Shown: positions 39,593-47,508 of the stretch, one piece after another
Layout of the letters: each line of letters starts with the position of its first letter
Numbering within the stretch: the stretch's first letter is position 1
Assembly: GCF_021213805.1 (NCBI RefSeq)
Contig: NZ_JAJQJI010000005.1
Span: 124,001 to 188,000, forward strand
DNA length: 64,000 nt
Source: Mycobacterium sp. MYCO198283
GTDB taxonomy: Bacteria; Actinomycetota; Actinomycetes; Mycobacteriales; Mycobacteriaceae
Reading direction: 5' to 3'
Made by a program: the position numbers and the translations under genes
The notes under the pieces: model-generated
What the model was told of the DNA's origin: nothing
The model's input: the letters and a program-made list of their open reading frames with translations, nothing else
The model's database searches: none

Positions 39593-40056
39593 CCAGCACC
39601 CGCACCGCCCGGGAGATTTTCACGGAGCTGAAGGGCCGTGACGAGCTGACCGACGCCGAACTCGACGAGTACTGGTCGACGCTCACCCCGGTCACCATCG
39701 ACGACATGATCGGCGAGTGGCGGGGCGGCGAATTCCACACCGGGCACCCGGCGAACGGTTTCATGAACCGGCTCAACTGGTTCGGCAAGACGTTCGTGTC
39801 GGCCACCGACGCCAAGCCGCTGGTGTGCCTGGACGCCGACGGCAACCGCTTCTCCAACACCGAGGCGATGAAGGGCGAGGCCAGCCTCTGGATGGAGGAG
39901 TTCCGCGGCGAGGTCACCGCGACGATGGTCTATGACGGCCGGCCCGTGCACGACCACTTCAAGCGCATCGACGACCACGCCGTCATGGGCATCATGAACG
40001 GCAAGGGTGCTGTGGTCGACGGGCGCTACCTCTACTTCTGGCTCGAACGCGTCTAG
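39589..40056 (+). CDS. GXWXG / DUF4334 domain protein
   Basis: 155 residues. N-terminal GXWXG motif in MIGEWRGGEFHTGHPANG and the DUF4334 core (LNWFGKTFVSA, GEASLWMEEFRGEVTATMVY, HDHFKRIDD) with the conserved YFWLERV end. Its function is unknown. ATGA overlap with the aminotransferase. Its TAG stop overlaps the TAG of the opposite-strand gene in the palindrome CTAG (40053-40056). Confidence 0.8.
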   Translation: MTSTRTAREIFTELKGRDELTDAELDEYWSTLTPVTIDDMIGEWRGGEFHTGHPANGFMNRLNWFGKTFVSATDAKPLVCLDADGNRFSNTEAMKGEASLWMEEFRGEVTATMVYDGRPVHDHFKRIDDHAVMGIMNGKGAVVDGRYLYFWLERV

Positions 40057-40631
40057 TTCGGTCGGCGGCCGCTGAAGGCCAGCAGCTTGTGCAGCGCGGG
40101 CGCGTCGTCGGCGACCTCCACCGGGTCGTCGAACCCGGCCTGGCGACGGGCCTCCGGGGTCAACGTGCGGCGCATCACGTCGAGCACGTAGTCCGCGAGC
40201 GAATCGGGCACGTCGAGCGGGCGGCCCACCGCCGTCGCGTAATCCCAGGCGTGGATCAGGAACTCGACGCTCAGGATGCCGGCGACCATGCGGGCGGGCA
40301 GCTCGTTGCCACCGATCGTGATCGAGCCGTCGAGCCCGCGGCGGTGCCAGGCGTCGACGGCGGGCCTCGCCGCCGCGATGATCCGGCGGTCGACGGCCTC
40401 GTCGGGGCCGGGATCGGAGATCTGCGCACCGGCCGCGCCACCCAGCGCCGTCAGCGAACGCAGCAGGTGGTCGGTGAGCGCCGCAACGTCGTAGTCGCTA
40501 CACGGCGTCGGCTTCGACAGGTCGTCGGCGGCGATGCCGTGCACCGCCTGCTGCAGCACCGCGAGCGTCGCCTCGGCGCTGCGCAGCTCGTCGCTGGGCG
40601 GAGACGCGGGTCCCGAACGCAGATCGGCCAT
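40053..40631 (-). CDS. TIGR03086-type (DinB/mycothiol-maleylpyruvate-isomerase-like) protein
   Basis: 192 residues, Rv3773c-like. The family segment LSKPTPCSDYDVAALTDHLL, the short helix with SVEFLIHAWDYATAVGRP (metal-binding His region) and the end ALHKLLAFSGRRPN match actinobacterial DinB-fold proteins, some of which use mycothiol. The substrate is unknown. The start is supported by TACCGT 7 bases upstream. Confidence 0.82.
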   Translation of the reverse strand: MADLRSGPASPPSDELRSAEATLAVLQQAVHGIAADDLSKPTPCSDYDVAALTDHLLRSLTALGGAAGAQISDPGPDEAVDRRIIAAARPAVDAWHRRGLDGSITIGGNELPARMVAGILSVEFLIHAWDYATAVGRPLDVPDSLADYVLDVMRRTLTPEARRQAGFDDPVEVADDAPALHKLLAFSGRRPN

Positions 40632-40638
40632 GGGCGTA

Positions 40639-40644
40639 ACGGTA
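40639..40644 (-). promoter_or_regulatory. -10 box TACCGT
   Basis: TANNNT on the minus strand, 7 bases before the ATG at 40631. Confidence 0.5.
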
Positions 40645-40727
40645 CCCACCGCACCGGCTGACGATCCGCCGACTCGGCTGTTCTGCGGGCCGACGTCGTC
40701 GAGGTCGGCGTCGCGGCCGCGCCCGTA

Positions 40728-40733
40728 TACATT
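40728..40733 (+). promoter_or_regulatory. -10 box TACATT
   Basis: TANNNT 6 bases before the ATG at 40740 (within TATACATT); leaderless echA21 transcript likely. Confidence 0.5.
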
Positions 40734-40739
40734 GCGCTC

Positions 40740-41564
40740 ATGAGCGAGCACTACGAGGCGGTCACCGTCGAGGTGAAGGACCGCGTCGCCACCGTCACGC
40801 TGATCGGCCCGGGCAAGGGCAACGCCATGGGGCCGGCGTTCTGGGCGGAGCTGCCGGTGGTCTTCGAGTCGCTGGACGCCGATCCCGACATTCGCGCGAT
40901 CGTGCTGACCGGGTCGGGCCGGAACTTCAGCTACGGCCTCGACCTCATGGCGATGGGCGGTTCGATCTCGCAGGCCATGGCGGACGGCGGACTCGCCCGG
41001 CCGCGCACCAATTTCCATGCCGAGGTGCTGCGGCTGCAGAAGAGCATCAGCGCGGTCGCCGACTGCCGGACACCGACCATCGCGGCGGTCTCCGGCTGGT
41101 GCATCGGCGGCGGGGTCGATCTGATCAGCGCGGTCGACATCCGCTACGCCAGCGCCGACGCGAGATTCTCCGTCCGCGAGGTGAAGCTCGCGATCGTCGC
41201 CGACGTGGGCAGCCTCGCGCGGCTGCCGCTCATCCTGCACGACGGCCACCTGCGGGAATTGGCGTTGACCGGCAAGGACATCGACGCCGCCCGGGCCGAG
41301 AAGATCGGCCTGGTGAACGACGTGTTCGCCGACCAGCAGGCCTGCCTCGACGCCGCGTACACGACGGCCGCCGAGATCGCGGCGAACCCGCCGCTGACCG
41401 TGCGGGGCGTCAAGGACGTCCTCGATCAGCAGCGCACCGACCGCGTGGCGGCGAGCCTGCGCTACGTCGCGGCCTGGAATGCGGCATTCCTGCCGTCGAA
41501 GGACCTCACCGAGGGCGTGCAAGCGACCTTCGAGAAGCGTCCGCCGAACTTCACGGGCGAGTGA
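40740..41564 (+). CDS. echA21: enoyl-CoA hydratase/isomerase, dienoyl-CoA isomerase type
   Basis: A 274-residue crotonase, corresponding in context to Rv3774. GSGRNFSYGLDL is the first oxyanion loop; the central motif GWCIGGGVDLISAVDIRYA and the next helix FSVREVKLAIVADVGSLAR carry the Asp-Glu-Asp set seen in delta3,5-delta2,4-dienoyl-CoA isomerase. That suggests a role in degrading fatty acids with conjugated or odd-position double bonds. The next gene overlaps its stop (GTGA). Confidence 0.87.
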   Translation: MSEHYEAVTVEVKDRVATVTLIGPGKGNAMGPAFWAELPVVFESLDADPDIRAIVLTGSGRNFSYGLDLMAMGGSISQAMADGGLARPRTNFHAEVLRLQKSISAVADCRTPTIAAVSGWCIGGGVDLISAVDIRYASADARFSVREVKLAIVADVGSLARLPLILHDGHLRELALTGKDIDAARAEKIGLVNDVFADQQACLDAAYTTAAEIAANPPLTVRGVKDVLDQQRTDRVAASLRYVAAWNAAFLPSKDLTEGVQATFEKRPPNFTGE

Positions 41565-42235
41565 CACGGCTGGCGGTTACCGGCGCCGACGGGACCGTCG
41601 GCCGGGCGTTGCGCGCGGCGCTGCCCGCCGAGGTGACCGTGGTGCCGGTCCGCCTGCCCGACTACGAGGGCGAGATGGTCGGCGCTGACGCGGTGCTGCA
41701 CCTGGCGTTCGCCACCGGACCGCCATCGGAGCCCGAACACTTCACCTCGCCGCACCGCAACCCCGTCAACACCGTGCTGTTCGTGCAGGCGCTGCGTGGC
41801 GCACTGACGGCGGGTGTCCCGATGTTCTTGCACGCCAGCAGCATTCACGTCGAGGACACGCTGCACTATGGCGGGCCGCCGCTGCGTGCGCTGCCCAAGC
41901 AGTTCGCCACGGCGGCCGCCAGTGGCTACGGCCGGTCGAAGCGCCAGCAGGAGGAGGCGCTGCAGGCGTCGGCCGACAGGTTCCCGCACGGCGCGGTGAG
42001 TCTGCGGCTGGGCGCGGTGACCGCCGACAACCGGCCGCCCATCTCGGACGACCCGGCGCTCGCCGAGCACGAGCGGCGGGTGTTCTGCGACCGGCGAGAC
42101 CTGGCGGCCCTGGTGGTGGCAATACTGGCGGCGCGGCGGCCCGGCTATTCCGTCGTCTATGCGGTCTCCGACAACGCCGGGCGGTTCCATGACCTGTCGA
42201 ACCCGTTCGGCTGGGCGCCGGCACCTCGGCAATAG
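41561..42235 (+). CDS. NAD(P)-binding epimerase/dehydratase-like protein
   Basis: 224 residues. Rossmann start LAVTGADGTVGRALR, VLHLAFATG, SSIHVEDTLHYGG, and YGRSKRQQEE as YxxxK of extended SDRs. Shorter than typical UDP-sugar epimerases (~300), with the C-terminal substrate domain reduced. Translationally coupled to echA21 (GTGA). The mobile-element remnant starts about 50 bases after its stop. Confidence 0.8.
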   Translation: MTRLAVTGADGTVGRALRAALPAEVTVVPVRLPDYEGEMVGADAVLHLAFATGPPSEPEHFTSPHRNPVNTVLFVQALRGALTAGVPMFLHASSIHVEDTLHYGGPPLRALPKQFATAAASGYGRSKRQQEEALQASADRFPHGAVSLRLGAVTADNRPPISDDPALAEHERRVFCDRRDLAALVVAILAARRPGYSVVYAVSDNAGRFHDLSNPFGWAPAPRQ

Positions 42236-42281
42236 CGGCCGCTCGTGCGACGCCGGTGGTTCGGCTACAGCTCCCGGGTGT

Positions 42282-42296
42282 AGTCGTTGAACGACT
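42282..42296. repeat. perfect 15-bp palindrome at the left element edge
   Basis: AGTCGTT-G-AACGACT, a 7-bp perfect inverted repeat around one base, 8 bases before the left direct repeat. Could be a recombinase or regulator site. Confidence 0.5.
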
Positions 42297-42304
42297 GTGG
42301 CCAG

Positions 42305-42372
42305 GAAGCGCAGCGCGTGACCGACGTCGTGCTGGTCAGCGCGTCAGAAACGAATCGAACAACTTTTGGCGG
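42305..42372 (+). repeat. 68-bp direct repeat, left copy
   Basis: Identical to 44489-44556 except at 42341 (G versus A). Offset 2184 bases. Ends in TTTTGGCGG, whose TGGCGG matches the tRNA 3' end including CCA. Confidence 0.9.
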
Positions 42373-42436
42373 AGGAAACGGGATGGCTTTCGAACCTCTC
42401 GCCAGAGACGAAGCGCCTGCTGAGCCGCAGCAATGA
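42305..42436 (+). pseudogene. serine recombinase 3'-end fragment (left copy)
   Basis: Open for 43 codons with the same frame as the right-hand recombinase remnant: EAQRVTDVVLVSASETNRTT, then a natural-looking tail FGGGNGMAFEPLARDEAPAE ending at TGA. The first 68 bases are the direct repeat; no recombinase sequence precedes it, and a TAG lies 24 bases upstream in frame. It appears to be the missing C-terminal end of the gene cut short at the tRNA. Confidence 0.6.
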
Positions 42437-42484
42437 CAGCTAGCTTCGAGCGACGTGTGCGTGGAACGTGCTCACAGCACTTGA

Positions 42485-43114
42485 CTAGAGGGCACCGGGC
42501 AGACGGCTACTGCCTGTTTCACCTGGTGCGACTCGCCACCCTCGGCGCATGTCAATGATCGCCTCGCCCCCGAAGTCATCACCCGCGCCGTGCAGGACGA
42601 AGACCCGTTTGTCGAACGTGAGATTGCACGTCCGCGGAATGCCGTCGTCGTCCGCCGCCTTACCGGTGAACAACAGCAGGCCTTTCTCAGGTATCGGCGC
42701 ATCGACGCTGCGTATCCAGGGACCCCATTCGATGTCAACGTGGTGCACTTCGTCGATATGCTCCGCCGTCGGCTTCACCTTCATCCATACCGGCCCTGAG
42801 TACTGGGCGAGCCAAACTGCAGCGTGGAACCTGCTGGGACCCGCATGATCAAGCGCCCAGGGATCCCAACGCGCTCGCCACAAGCTGCGTATCGCCACCT
42901 CGACCCAACCCTCGCCTTCATACAAGCGATCTAGGTGCGCAGCGTATTGCAAAGGCGGGAGCGTCTGACCCGTTTCGTAACGTGCCAGCTGCGATTTCGA
43001 TAGCACGACGCCGAACGCCGGCTGGGATTCCTGCTGTTCGCTAGACGGCGGAGCCCCCGCCGACCACGAAGATGCCGCAACCTGGTGCCGCGCCACAAAC
43101 ACCGCCAGCACCAA
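42485..43114 (-). CDS. XRE-like helix-turn-helix protein with unknown C-terminal domain
   Basis: About 209 residues. The recognisable part is an XRE-type DNA-binding segment, SKSQLARYETGQTLPPLQYA, then AAHLDRLYEGEGWVEVAIRS, as in actinobacterial regulators. The C-terminal ~120 residues (VWMKVKPTAEHIDEVHHVDI, WGPWIRSV, FVLHGAGDDFGGEAI) are not familiar. The first 35 residues do not look like the usual first HTH helices, and the only start codons are TTG/GTG, so the 5' end may be altered or the start misjudged. It belongs to the island and shares its low GC. Confidence 0.5.
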   Translation of the reverse strand: MVLAVFVARHQVAASSWSAGAPPSSEQQESQPAFGVVLSKSQLARYETGQTLPPLQYAAHLDRLYEGEGWVEVAIRSLWRARWDPWALDHAGPSRFHAAVWLAQYSGPVWMKVKPTAEHIDEVHHVDIEWGPWIRSVDAPIPEKGLLLFTGKAADDDGIPRTCNLTFDKRVFVLHGAGDDFGGEAIIDMRRGWRVAPGETGSSRLPGAL

Positions 43115-43172
43115 AGTAACCAGGTCCTCCCGCTCCCGTCAGCGCCGCACCGACCCGGTCGTTGATCGACAT
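43041..43172 (-). CDS. possible 43-residue glycine-rich peptide
   Basis: ATG to TAG, beginning MSINDRVGAALTGAGGPGYF and ending with two cysteines and a Gly/Val tail. It overlaps the 5' part of the XRE-like gene in another frame. It may simply be its shadow; no clear ribosome site is seen. Listed because small Gly/Cys peptides beside regulators can be real. Confidence 0.2.
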   Translation of the reverse strand: MSINDRVGAALTGAGGPGYFGAGGVCGAAPGCGIFVVGGGSAV

Positions 43173-43372
43173 GCGTCGCTCATTCTAAGCTCAGCCGTGG
43201 AGCTAGGCGTTCATGAGCTCTCGTACACCGGTTCTTGATCGGCCCTGCGCCCCTGCACCTCAGCGGTAGCGGGTCGTGCGGGAAAGAGGCCGCTGCGGGC
43301 TCTCGACCGGGTTCCCCGCTGTTGTGCCTCGACGCTGGCTGCTGGATTGGGCCCTGGAGATCGGGGGTGTAC

Positions 43373-43912
43373 TCACTGGTCCTCTTCCCTGAGCTTGCCC
43401 AGGAACGTCCGTTCCGGCCGTCCGGCGTCTACCCACGCGTTGTACCCGCGCTGAGCAATGCCGTAGGTGGTCATCAACTCGTGACCCGTCCGTCGGTTCA
43501 CTACGATCTTGACGCTATCGGTAGGCGTTGTGAAGCCCTCCCGGAATGGATAGTCGATCGCGGGCATGGGTGTAGACCGCTCGTCGTTGGCGGGCAGCAC
43601 CACCCATCGCCCCTCGAACGCCCGTCGCATTGTCTCGCCAATATAGTAGGCGTACCGCATTGTGGTGTGAATGTTGCTTTCGTTGAAGGCCTCCCGGTGA
43701 TTGGCGTACATATCAAGGAGCGCGGATTCGACGACTTGGAGCGTGTCAGCCTCAAACATACGCCCCTGAAGTCCGGGTAAGTCGTAGTATGGAAACTCAA
43801 TATCCATGGCGGCTTCCTGCATCTTCAGCCAGCATTGGAATGTCGGATCGGACTGCGCCTGACGAAAAGCCCTTGTAAGCTGTACTGGCACGTAAGCGGT
43901 GACGTCACCCAT
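43373..43912 (-). CDS. hypothetical island protein (YIGExxR motif)
   Basis: 179 residues, no signal peptide. The middle holds MRYAYYIGETMRRAFEGRWV, which resembles the YxGExxR...W signature of DUF3806-like or immunity-type small proteins; the end is KIVVNRRTGHELMTTYG. An all-alpha/beta soluble protein with codon use unlike its chromosomal neighbours. The ATG at 43912 is preceded at some distance by AAAGGG. No function can be given; an antitoxin or immunity role beside an XRE-like gene is only a guess. Confidence 0.55.
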   Translation of the reverse strand: MGDVTAYVPVQLTRAFRQAQSDPTFQCWLKMQEAAMDIEFPYYDLPGLQGRMFEADTLQVVESALLDMYANHREAFNESNIHTTMRYAYYIGETMRRAFEGRWVVLPANDERSTPMPAIDYPFREGFTTPTDSVKIVVNRRTGHELMTTYGIAQRGYNAWVDAGRPERTFLGKLREEDQ

Positions 43913-43958
43913 TGCCCATCGGCCCTTTCCAGACTAGTTATAGTTGACAATGAAACGG

Positions 43959-43976
43959 CCAGGATATAGCTCCTGG
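43959..43976. repeat. hairpin CCAGGA-TATAGC-TCCTGG
   Basis: Perfect 6-bp inverted repeat with a 6-base loop, 47 bases upstream of the 43373-43912 gene. The surrounding ~290 bases (43913-44204) otherwise hold only the recombinase-like remnant frame. Confidence 0.4.
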
Positions 43977-44023
43977 AGGCGCGATAGTTCTCTCAACTCG
44001 CGTTCAGAGTACGGATAATTAGC

Positions 44024-44570
44024 ATTCAGTTCGGGAAAGACGACGAGGAGCGGGCCGATGAACGGCTGCGCCGCGTCCTCGCCAGCCAGGCGCCCGCCCT
44101 GCGACAAGCCGTCATCAACGGCTTCGCCTTCGATGCCGACGATCTTCGCCGGGTGGCCACGTCCGACACTCTCGACCGGGTGATGCGCAACAGCCTCGCC
44201 CTGCTACGGGCTCTATGAGACCGCCCACCATCGCGAGAAGCGCATGTTCAACCAGGGCTTCTTCACCAAGATCTATATCGCGGCGGACGGCAGCGTCGAC
44301 CGCGCCGAGCTGCAGGAGCCGTTCGTCCAGCTCTTGGCGTGGGACGAGACCGTGACGGTGCTCCGGCAGTCGGAGCCGGTCATTGGTACTCAGACGATGT
44401 CCAGGACGCCCCTGACGGCGACGGGCACCGACAATGCCATTGCCGCAGCCGCGATGCTCTCTCGTGGCGAGAAGGCGCAGCGTGAAGAAGCGCAGCGCGT
44501 GACCGACGTCGTGCTGGTCAGCACGTCAGAAACGAATCGAACAACTTTTGGCGGTGGCGGAGGGATTTGA
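44024..44570 (+). pseudogene. frameshifted serine recombinase C-terminal remnant
   Basis: Frame one (to TGA at 44218) reads ERADERLRRVLASQAPALRQ, then TSDTLDRVMRNSLALLRAL. From ~44205 the +1 frame continues LYETAHHREKRMFNQGFFTK, IYIAADGSVDRAELQEPFVQ, resembling the C-terminal 'FNQAFF..I' region of large serine recombinases. It ends at 44570 inside the antisense of tRNA-Ser after passing through the direct repeat. No catalytic N-terminal domain remains. Assignment rests on motif memory, so it is moderate. Confidence 0.55.
44489..44556 (+). repeat. 68-bp direct repeat, right copy
   Basis: 67/68 identical to 42305-42372. Its last 6 bases (TGGCGG) are the complement of the tRNA-Ser 3' end CCGCCA. 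Confidence 0.9.
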
Positions 44571-44638
44571 ACCCCCGGACGGTGTTAGCCGTCTCTCGCT
44601 TTCAAGGCGAGTGCATTAGGCCGCTCTGCCACGCCACC
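44551..44638 (-). tRNA. tRNA-Ser (anticodon UGA)
   Basis: 88 nucleotides including encoded CCA; acceptor GGTGGCG/CGCCACC, long variable arm, anticodon loop CTTGAAA gives TGA. Intact despite the element abutting its 3' end. Confidence 0.95.
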
Positions 44639-44659
44639 GTCGGCAAGCGTAGCGAGCGG

Positions 44660-45151
44660 TCACCGACTGCGGCCTTGCAGCGCGGTGTTGATGCGCCGGC
44701 AGTTTTCTCCGAGCGCCGTCATCTGCGCGCGGGTCAGCTGATCAAGGTAGTGGACGCGGACGCCGCGCCCGTACGTCACTTTTGCCTTGGCGACGAGCGC
44801 GCGGCCTTCGTCGGTGATGGTTGCGTTGACGCCGCGGCCGTCCTCTGGGCTGGCCTGGCGCTGCACCAGCCCGTGCGCCTCGAGCCGGCGGATCTGGCGG
44901 GTGATGCGGCTCGGCAGCGCCATGAGCGCCTCGGCGAGATCGCCCATGCGCGCCGAGCCCGTGGGCGAACGGTCCAGCAGATCGAGCAGCCGGACGTCGA
45001 CCAGCGTCACCGTGTGCGCTTCGACGAGTTCCCGGTTCAGCGTCGAGGACAACCGCAGCGCAGCCTCGAGAAAATTTTGCCAAGAGCGGAATTCGGCGAT
45101 GTCCAGCCCCGGCATCTCACTCGCCGTGCGCCCGGCGATCGTCCCCGACAT
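44660..45151 (-). CDS. MarR-family transcriptional regulator
   Basis: 163 residues. Winged-helix core TLVDVRLLDLLDRSPTGSAR, then LAEALMALPSRITRQIRRLE (recognition helix) and wing segment LVQRQASPEDGRGVNATITD. Dimerisation helices at both ends. It is divergent from the quinone oxidoreductase gene 64 bases away, so that gene is a natural target candidate; MarR proteins often answer to phenolic or oxidative signals. Confidence 0.88.
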   Translation of the reverse strand: MSGTIAGRTASEMPGLDIAEFRSWQNFLEAALRLSSTLNRELVEAHTVTLVDVRLLDLLDRSPTGSARMGDLAEALMALPSRITRQIRRLEAHGLVQRQASPEDGRGVNATITDEGRALVAKAKVTYGRGVRVHYLDQLTRAQMTALGENCRRINTALQGRSR

Positions 45152-45202
45152 GGGTGCATCCTAAGGCCGTACTCCGACACAGACCACGCAAATGGCAGAG
45201 AG

Positions 45203-45208
45203 TAGCGT
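45203..45208 (+). promoter_or_regulatory. -10 box TAGCGT
   Basis: TANNNT 7 bases before the ATG at 45216; leaderless transcript likely. Confidence 0.5.
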
Positions 45209-45215
45209 TTGACGC

Positions 45216-46190
45216 ATGCTGACGATAGTCGCCGATCCGACCGCCGGGCTGACTGTCCGGGAAGCCCCTGCTGAACACCCGCAGCCGGGCGAAGTGCTGG
45301 TCAGGGTTTTTGCCGCCGGAGTCAATAGAGCGGACCTCCTGCAGGCCGCCGGCAACTACCCGCCGCCGCCGGGCGCCAGCGAGGTGCTGGGCATGGAAGT
45401 CTCCGGCGTGGTCGCCGAGATCGGCGACCACGTCGACGGCTGGTCCGTCGGAGACCCGGTGTGCGCTTTGCTGGCAGGCGGCGGATATGCGGAATTCGTG
45501 CGCGTGCCCGCCGGGCAGCTGATGCCGGTGCCCGACGGATGCGACCTGACCGCCGCGGCCGGGCTGCCGGAGGTTGCGTGCACCGTGTGGTCGAACCTGA
45601 TGATGACCGCGCGGCTGGCGGCGGGCCAGACGCTGCTGCTCCACGGCGGGGGCAGCGGGATCGGCACCCACGCCATCCAGGTCGCGAAGGCACTCGGCGT
45701 GCGCACCGCGGTGACCGCCGGATCGCCGCAGAAGCTGGACGCCTGCCGGGAACTCGGCGCGGACATCTGCATCAACTACCGCGAGCAGGACTTCGTCGCC
45801 GCGCTGCACGACGCCACCGACGGTGCGGGCGCCGACGTCATCCTCGACATCATCGGCGCCAAGTACCTCGACCGGAACATCGACGCGCTGGCCATGGACG
45901 GCCGGCTCGTCGTGATCGGCATGCAGGGCGGCGCCAAGGGCGAACTGAACCTCGGCAAGCTGCTCGCCAAGCGGGGCGGCGTCTTCGCGACCGCGCTGCG
46001 GGCCCGCACGGTGGCGGACAAGTCGGCGATCGTCCGCGAGGTGGTCGAGCACGTCTGGCCGCTGATCGCCACCGGCCGGGTGCGGCCGATCATCGGCGCC
46101 GAATTCCCGCTGGCGGAGGCGCAGGCCGCGCACCGGGCGCTGGAAGCCGGCGACGTGACCGGCAAGATCCTGCTGCGCGTCGCCGGGTGA
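45216..46190 (+). CDS. PIG3-type NAD(P)H quinone oxidoreductase
   Basis: A 324-residue zinc-independent MDR. AAGVNRADLLQAAGNYPPPP is the PIG3/QOR-like substrate segment, GMEVSGVVAEIG follows, NADPH motif GGGSGIGTHAIQ at ~145, and DIIGAKYLDRNIDALAMDG near the C-terminus. It matches Rv3777 in position. It should reduce quinones with NADPH, possibly for detoxification, and may be controlled by the divergent MarR. Confidence 0.9.
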   Translation: MLTIVADPTAGLTVREAPAEHPQPGEVLVRVFAAGVNRADLLQAAGNYPPPPGASEVLGMEVSGVVAEIGDHVDGWSVGDPVCALLAGGGYAEFVRVPAGQLMPVPDGCDLTAAAGLPEVACTVWSNLMMTARLAAGQTLLLHGGGSGIGTHAIQVAKALGVRTAVTAGSPQKLDACRELGADICINYREQDFVAALHDATDGAGADVILDIIGAKYLDRNIDALAMDGRLVVIGMQGGAKGELNLGKLLAKRGGVFATALRARTVADKSAIVREVVEHVWPLIATGRVRPIIGAEFPLAEAQAAHRALEAGDVTGKILLRVAG

Positions 46191-46202
46191 GCCGGCCTGC
46201 GC

Positions 46203-47399
46203 TCAGCCCAGCGACGCGAGCGCCCGGATCAGCTGATCCACTTCGGCCGTCGTCGAATAGTGAGCGAGGCCGATCGTGACCGCCCCGCCGATGTCGTTGA
46301 CGCCGATGATGTCGAGCACCCGTGAGCTGACGTTCGAGACGGCGCAGATGCCGTTGTCGGCGAGCCGCTTCATCACCCGCTCCGCCGGCACGTCGGACAC
46401 CGCAAACGACAGCGTCGGGATGCGGACCTCGGGACGGCCGATCACCATGACCAGCGGCAGCGAGCGCAGCGACATCAGCAGGTAGTCGAACACCCGGTCC
46501 ATGTAAGCGCCCGCGGACCGCATGGAGACGGCGAGCCGCTGGCGGCGACTGCCGACCGCGGACTCGTCGAGGGACGCCAGGTACTCGATGCTGGCGACCA
46601 TTCCGGCGAGCAGCCCGTACTGGTGCACGCCGATTTCGAGCCGCGCCGGCCCCGTCGCGTACGGGTTGGTCGACACCGACGTCAGCGAGTCGAGCATCGC
46701 CGGATCGCGGAATGCCAGTGCACCTACCGGCGGGCCGCCCCATGCCGCGGCGTTGACCGCCACGACGTCGACGTCGACCTCCTGCAGGTCGATGAGCCGG
46801 TAGGGCGCGGCGGCCGAATGGTCCACCACGATGAGGCCGCCCGCCTCGTGCACCAGTTTGGCCGCGGGCCGCAGATCCGTCACGGTGCCGACCGTCGCCG
46901 ACGCGGAAGTCACCGCCACCAGCCGCGTCGACTTGCTGATCAAGGTTTCCCACTGCCAGGTCGGCAGGTCACCGGTCTCGATGTCGACCTCGGCCCACTT
47001 CACCTTCGCGCCGTACCGATTGGCGGCGCGTAGCCACGGCAGGATGTTTGCCTCTTCGTCGAGACGCGTCACCACGATCTCGTAGCCCAGCCCGGCGCGC
47101 GAGGCGGACGCATCGGCCAGCGAGGACAGCAGCACCGCCCGGTCGGCGCCCAGCACGACGCCCCGCGGATCGGCGTTGACGAGGTCGGCGACGGCCTGCC
47201 GGGCCGCCTCGATGACGGCGGCGCTGCGGCGGGCGGCCGGATGCGGTCCGGTGGCGTTCGGCATCGATCCGCGGAACGCCGTCGACACCGTGGTGGCCAC
47301 CGAGTCGGGAATGAGCATGCCCGCCTGGGCGTCGAAGTGCACCCATCCGTCGCCCAGCGTCGGGTGGAGCCCACGCACCCGGGCGACGTCGAACGCCAT
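46203..47399 (-). CDS. aminotransferase class V-like protein lacking the PLP lysine (Rv3778c-like)
   Basis: A 398-residue cysteine-desulfurase-like fold. Conserved PLP-pocket segments are visible: [34 protein letters not shown] and the aspartate in LIVVDHSAA. Where the Schiff-base lysine should be (SGHK in NifS/SufS) the sequence is VNAAAWGG, placing Ala at 219. The catalytic cysteine loop of desulfurases is also absent. It may bind PLP without classical catalysis or use another ligand. ATG at 47399; divergent from the Rv3779-like gene. Confidence 0.8.
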   Translation of the reverse strand: MAFDVARVRGLHPTLGDGWVHFDAQAGMLIPDSVATTVSTAFRGSMPNATGPHPAARRSAAVIEAARQAVADLVNADPRGVVLGADRAVLLSSLADASASRAGLGYEIVVTRLDEEANILPWLRAANRYGAKVKWAEVDIETGDLPTWQWETLISKSTRLVAVTSASATVGTVTDLRPAAKLVHEAGGLIVVDHSAAAPYRLIDLQEVDVDVVAVNAAAWGGPPVGALAFRDPAMLDSLTSVSTNPYATGPARLEIGVHQYGLLAGMVASIEYLASLDESAVGSRRQRLAVSMRSAGAYMDRVFDYLLMSLRSLPLVMVIGRPEVRIPTLSFAVSDVPAERVMKRLADNGICAVSNVSSRVLDIIGVNDIGGAVTIGLAHYSTTAEVDQLIRALASLG

Positions 47400-47496
47400 T
47401 GCAGGGCCCCCTTCGGATGTCGATCGATCGGCCAACGGGCGCTGGTGGTGCCGCGCGGCCCTGCACTGCCCCGATCGGACCGGGCACCTGGACCGC

Positions 47497-47502
47497 CATA
47501 CT
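47497..47502 (+). promoter_or_regulatory. -10-like box CATACT
   Basis: One mismatch from TANNNT, 6 bases before the GTG at 47509. Confidence 0.4.
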
Positions 47503-47508
47503 AGTCCA

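Larger units (their letters stand above)
42282..44570. mobile_element. degenerate integrative element at tRNA-Ser(UGA)
   Basis: Bounded by a 68-bp direct repeat (42305-42372 and 44489-44556, one mismatch). The right copy ends inside the 3' terminus of a tRNA-Ser gene. Both copies read in frame as the C-terminal tail of a serine recombinase. The interior has lower GC and poorer third-position bias than the flanks, and carries two genes of unfamiliar type on the minus strand plus a frameshifted recombinase end on the plus strand. No intact integrase remains, so it should be immobile on its own. Confidence 0.75.

Noticed and set aside
40053..40056. CTAG palindrome shared by two stops as a regulatory site
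   Set aside because: It is simply the overlap of two TAG stops on opposite strands.
43041..43172. 43-residue Gly/Cys peptide as a RiPP precursor
   Set aside because: No modification enzyme or transporter nearby, no clear RBS, and it overlaps the XRE-like frame; kept only as a low-confidence feature.
43235..43780. 181-codon plus-strand frame in the island
   Set aside because: Almost entirely antisense to the 43373-43912 gene and lacking any motif.
42236..44640. Intact prophage
   Set aside because: Only 2.3 kb, no structural or replication genes and a broken recombinase.
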